DNA of 64,000 bases from NCBI RefSeq assembly GCF_026210795.1, contig NC_089429.1, positions 5,208,001-5,272,000 on the forward strand, written 5' to 3'. This stretch comes from Rhizophagus irregularis (Eukaryota > Glomeromycota > Glomeromycetes > Glomerales > Glomeraceae). The notes under the pieces are model-generated. The model saw only the letters and a list, made by a program, of their open reading frames with translations. It was not told the DNA's origin and did no database searches. Numbering within the stretch: the first letter of the stretch is position 1; each line of letters starts with the position of its first letter. Of this stretch, positions 59,522 through 64,000 are shown piece after piece. The translations under genes and the position numbers were made by a program.

Positions 59522-59605
59522 CTCTCGGTCGGGGAATTGAACCCCGGTCTCCCGCGTGCTGGATATCCTGACAGGCGGGGATACTAACCACTATACTAAC
59601 CGAGA
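59522..59605 (-). tRNA. tRNA-Asp (anticodon GTC) with 12-nt intron
   Basis: Minus strand, 84 nt including the discriminator G. The acceptor stem TCTCGGT/ACCGAGA pairs fully. The D arm is TTAGTATAGTGGTTAGTA (A box). The anticodon stem CCCGC/GCGGG has loop CTGTCA. The T arm is CGGGG TTCAATT CCCCG (B box). A 12-nt insertion (GGATATCCAGCA, plus-strand 59557-59568) follows the base after the anticodon, the usual place for nuclear tRNA introns. A poly-A/T-rich flank lies downstream at 59490-59510. Confidence 0.95.
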
Positions 59606-60145
59606 TCTGATCGTTAGATGATCAATAAATATTTGGCATTTGTATTAATTTTTTCTTTAATAAAAAAAAATAAAAAAAAAATTCTCGGAATTGTAAAGAT
59701 GAAAAGAAATGATGAAACTTTTCATACTTTTCATACTTTTCATATTTTTCATATTTTTCATACTTTTCATAACTTTTTCATACTTTTTCATAAAAATAAA
59801 ATAATAAAAATTTTTTTAAATTTTTTTTTTTTTTGTTGCATCTTTCTTTTGAACAAACAATCCTTCTCAAGCACGCACATGAAGCGCAATGCAATCTAAA
59901 TAATTGTAGATGTTGATCAAATTCAAATATTTTTCAAAACTTTAATGATATTTAATTTCTTTACTATCCTTGGAAATTTGAACAGGTAAATCCTTTCCAC
60001 ATGTTGACACTTTCATAAGCGGAAAACTATCGGAGTTCTAATGTTTTACAAACATTTTTATAGTAATTCGTTTAAAAAAATTTTATTGAGCCACCAAAAA
60101 ACTTTTTACTTTTTGTCTCATTGTCATTGTTTTGGTTTTACAAAA

Positions 60146-60176
<31 letters not shown>

Positions 60177-60953
60177 ATACATTGCATTACATAGCGAAAA
60201 TACTTCTCATTTTTTCTTTTGTTCTCTGACCAAATTTGATGCAACAAAAAAACAAACCTACTTTGAATTTTGATTGTCAAAGGCGTACCTCTTTTAACTT
60301 TTATTGGCTTACCCGGGTCACGCTCATAGTTCCCAATTCGTGGGGGATTACCGGATTACACACACTTGAAACATTCCGTCATTGTAAGTAAAAAAAAATA
60401 TGCAGTTAATCTATTACCATTTTAAAATTGCAGATTATTACTTTTACCTCCTGACCTAAAAAAAAAAAAATTTTTTTTTTTCATATTATCATCCGTTTCT
60501 TCTTTCTTCTTTCTTTTCTTCTTTGGCCTACTTTGTAAAAAAATTGGTTTATTATTCACTTCTTTTGGATCTTTACCTTTAACTTTTAAATAGAAGTTTT
60601 TTTACTTTCAATAGTAGTGCCGACTAAAAAAAAAATTCGTCAAAAATATAATTATTATTTTTTTTTTGGCAAATTTTTTTTTTTTTCTTTCTATTATATT
60701 TTCATTTATAGCTGCAAGCGGCTAAAAAAGAATAGAGGTTTGTTTATTTTAAATATTCTCACGTAAACATAACGTATATATATAATAGACAAATTATTTT
60801 GTTATCATTATTTTCATTCTTTAAAACTCCCCATCCAAATTTTTTTTAAGTCAAAAGTTTAACGTAGTAACTCAATTTAAAACACTCTCCCTTTTTGGAT
60901 CTACAAGTAAATTTTGTTTTAAAAGAAGGAAGAAAGAAGAAACAACAAATACA
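59606..60953. other. Intergenic region with simple repeats; promoter of the RING gene
   Basis: Poly-T and poly-A runs (60150-60176, 60460-60480). Open frames at 59618-59899, 60041-60229 and 60083-60280 are low complexity. The 5' region of the RING-H2 gene is within about 60720-60953. Confidence 0.45.
59716..59795. repeat. Minisatellite of 10-11 bp units
   Basis: About seven tandem units of (A)CTTTTCATA with small variation (ATTTTTCATA). Confidence 0.8.
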
Positions 60954-63797
60954 ATGGAGACAGAAAGAGTGACATTTGTTAGAGAGATTGAAGGTTATTT
61001 AAATAATAAACGTTGTTTATATGAAGCTGAAGGTAGAAGAGAATATCTCCCTTTAGTAGATCAAGCTCTTATATTAATAAAAAATATGAAAAATGTTACA
61101 ACGACTGAGACAACTATACAACAAACTCAACAAAGGTGAGTTTTAAGAGTAGTTTTGAAGTTTGGGTTTTTTGGATTAAGGCGTTTACCACGTTAAAAAT
61201 ATAAAGTTTTCAAGTTTCCTTATTTGTAAATATTGTAAAAATGAATGGTAACACGCAATTGGATATATAATTTATATAATTTATATAATTTGGAAGGGAA
61301 TTAAGTGTTATTATTCATATTTTAATGTGAATTTTTTTAAATTTTAGTGCTTGCAATCGGCCTACATTTGATAGACCATCAGAAAAAATGTATCATTATG
61401 CTGAGGGTGAAGCGATTGACTGTGCCATATGTATTGAACAAGTAGAGAATAATCATGCTCAAGTTAGATTATCATGTGGACATATTTATCATTTGAACTG
61501 TTTAGGGTAATTAATATTTATCCTTTTAAAAGTTTATAATTTGTATATTAAATTATTAAATATTGGTTTTTTTATATCAAATATAGGTCACACTTTAATC
61601 ATTCAGGTAAAATTTTTGTTTTTCACGTTAAAAAAAAAAATATATAATATATATATTTTGATTGTTACAATTTTCAAGGTTGTCTAACGTCACGAAAATT
61701 ATTATTATAGGTGATTATAAATGTCCTTATTGTCGGATAGAAGTAGACAAATATGCAAAACAACCAAGAATTTGGGAGCACCCTGTAAATGGACCACCAC
61801 AGACGCAGAATCAAATTGATGCGGCTGATATGCCACATCCTGGTGAATTGGATTTCGCAAATTTTCAACGTGGTACGTATTCGTTAATAATGACGTTACG
61901 ATACATATAACGTGGTTTTAAAATAATAATAATTACTTACAGTATAACGTGGGTTTATATTATTATATTTATAGGTGTGTTACAGGTAGTGAATTCATTA
62001 TTTGGTGGTAGATTAAACCTTGGACATCCCTTCCGCAATGATAATGGTACCGAAGAAGATTATTATGATAATGACGAGTAGGTTTGTTATTAATATGTTG
62101 TTAAAATTTAAACAATTTTATTTAACCGAAATTTGCTTTTTTTTTAGTGATTCACCATCCGAAAATGACGACCCAATATATGATCCGCGTTATGTTGGAA
62201 GTAATGACTCTGAAAGTTCCGATGATTCAGATGAATCCGATGATGACCACGAGTATGATCATGATTCTAACATTGGCTTCCGTTCACAACGTAATTCATA
62301 TTATAGCAGCTCAAATGAAGCACTATCGTCATCGGCAAGACGAACAAATCCAAGACTCTCAATGGGTAATTATCGTGTTGATATAAAACGTTTCATTATA
62401 GAAACCTGATATTCCCAATTTTTGATATTCATAATAATTTTCGATATTTTTTTGATATTCACATATTCACATATTCACACATTCACATATTCACAATAAT
62501 TTTTCTTTATATCCATTTCACAAGATTCTACAATAAGGACACGATCAATATCACGCAATCGGCCTCGTCCTGATTCAATGAGGTGTGTTTTTTTTTTCTT
62601 CTTCAAATATTTAAAATATTTATCAACTTTTAACTCGTTAAATAGTTGATATGATAATAAATAGTAATAATCTTGGTCTATAATTTCATTATATTCCATT
62701 ATTATAGTAGTTCAGCATTTCGAAGGTTCGATAATGGAAATGAAATTCTTTCGTCATTTATCTCAAACTTTATAAACTTTATATGAACGAAATCCTAATT
62801 ATTTTGAACATTCTCAATTTGTACTTAGTCGTCCTAGTCGTCCTTCAAGTTTCGTTCCAGATACTACGCCAAGATCTGAAGTTAACGAAATGTCTAGGTA
62901 TCGAAATGATGATTATTATCCACAAAGACCTGATTTCATTAATATGCCAAGATTTCGTGGTCAAGATATCTATAGAAATGATATCTCAAATAATGAGCGT
63001 ATAGTGTATCATGGGCAATTAAATAATTCACCAACTAATAATCAAAGCAACGAACAAACATATAATAATGCGAATAATGGTCATTTTTTTAATACGCTTC
63101 CGCAAACTATAATTAATGCATCACAACAGTCAACAATGTCATCAAATTATCATAACTCAAGTCTTTATAGAACCCCAACAGATTCTGAATTCGAATTTTC
63201 AAATGCCTTATACAGACACGCTTCGACATCATCCCGATTAAGAAATATGTACCAAGATGGTTCCACAACAGACGATTTGATGGACGGCGAATCTGATTCA
63301 AGCAATTCATCTTCAGAGGATTCAGATGATGATGACGAAGTGATGTTCACCGGTTCGTTCAATTGGGGTGAGAAAATCTGTGTGATTTTATTATTTTATA
63401 GATATTATAGTAATTAAAGAAATTTTTCTTTTTCTTTTTATTTATTTTTTCTTTATTGATAATTATAAAAGATGCAAGTAATGATATGGATACTTCTGAT
63501 GATGATGATGATTCTGAAAGCGAAAATGAAAGCTACCGTAGAAATTTCTCACATCGTTCTTCCTTATCTTCTATTTCTCCCGTATCCTCGGATGATGAAG
63601 AAGAAAATGAGAATGATAACGAATCAATTGTTACCACATCAACGAACAATTCTAGGCCTGATCAACAATGGTATAAACCATGGTCTTGGTACAATAATGA
63701 TACATCAACCTTGAACCAAACTACTACTAGAACCTCAAATATATCAGCATCTGATACTGATGCTACAATTAGCAGTGGCGATGATGATTTTGAGTAA
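60954..63797 (+). CDS. RING-H2 E3 ubiquitin ligase-like protein
   Basis: Ten exons, 594 residues: 60954-61135, 61348-61506, 61587-61606, 61711-61872, 61975-62077, 62148-62365, 62525-62582, 62708-62725, 62829-63367 and 63472-63797. Very small exons (20 and 18 nt) were placed by frame. The RING has C86-C89-C104-H106-H109-C112-C125-C128 (C3-H2-C3): CAIC, CGHIYHLNC, CPYC. This binds two zinc ions and recruits an E2 enzyme in related proteins. The N-terminal 60 residues are probably helical. The remaining 450 residues are disordered: acidic Ser/Asp clusters (SESSDDSDESDDD, SSSEDSDDDDE, TSDDDDDSESENE), Arg/Ser stretches and Asn/Gln-rich segments. No membrane helix. The start is the first ATG after a purine-rich leader. 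Confidence 0.88.
62455..62495. repeat. 10-bp minisatellite inside an intron of the RING gene
   Basis: Four to five copies of ATATTCACAT in the intron between 62365 and 62525. Confidence 0.75.
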
Positions 63798-64000
63798 ATT
63801 TTTCGCAAGATGGTAAGTGATGGGAGGTCGTGTTGTAATTAATATGATGATATATACTATGAAAGATGCTTTTGATTTATAATCAAAAATATTCAAAATC
63901 CGCTATAAAGCATTTGATATTCGCTATAAATAATTTCTTTTTCTAGTTAGATTATATACCTAAAATAATGGACTATTAAAGAAGAAAGAAAGAAAAAGTG

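Noticed and set aside
59378-59587. Open frame across the tRNA
   Set aside because: It overlaps the tRNA-Asp gene almost fully in its second half and starts in low-complexity DNA.
60041-60280. Overlapping open frames on both strands at a poly-T run
   Set aside because: They depend on a run of about 27 T (Phe/Lys homopolymer) and have no other content.
63113-63362. Minus-strand open frames opposite the RING gene tail
   Set aside because: Antisense of Ser/Asp-rich low-complexity coding sequence.

Overview
The window looks like nuclear DNA of an arbuscular mycorrhizal fungus (Glomeromycotina), most probably Rhizophagus or a close relative. The reasons are its very high A+T content, short phase-conserved introns (GTAWGT...TAG), large families of tyrosine-kinase-like (TKL) kinases joined to Sel1 repeats or to a cysteine-rich N-terminal module, decayed kinase copies everywhere, and many pogo/Tigger, hAT and Helitron elements. 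The species is inferred from family content, not proven.

Layout. 1-1.0 kb: decayed kinase gene. 2.6-5.7 kb (minus): kinase gene made of four tandem N-lobe exons and one C-lobe exon. 5.7-11.3 kb: MITEs, inverted repeats and kinase relics. 11.7-15.6 kb (plus): zinc-ribbon/22x Sel1/kinase fusion. 16-18.3 kb: kinase relics and a hAT-like MITE with a perfect 8-bp target duplication. 18.3-33.1 kb: a nest of transposons. A pogo-like element (A) holds a Tigger-like element (B); B is split by a 3.7-kb element (C) in its transposase and also carries a dead Helitron. C has no recognisable transposase but holds about 22 palindromes at a 50-bp period and then about a dozen micro-exon/hairpin-intron units. 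33.6-35.9 kb (minus): second N-lobe-array kinase, sharing a 333-bp divergent promoter with 36.2-41.3 kb (plus), a 1388-residue protein of three MLKL-NTD-like helical domains and three tandem kinase domains, of which only the first has all catalytic motifs. 42.5-44.8 kb: a 644-residue relative with two helical domains and one intact kinase. 47.6-49.6 kb (minus): disordered protein ending in an RNase III fold with two catalytic residues lost. 51.2-52.7 and 55.1-56.7 kb (minus): paralogous seven-helix receptors. 59.5 kb (minus): tRNA-Asp(GTC) with a 12-nt intron. 61-63.8 kb (plus): RING-H2 ubiquitin ligase of ten exons.

The kinase genes form one expanding and decaying family; three of four are built by tandem exon or domain duplication. 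The MLKL-like domain joined to kinase and pseudokinase domains suggests self/non-self or cell-death signalling, but that is inference. Exon joins were worked out by hand from splice signals and reading frame; all multi-exon models given keep frame throughout.
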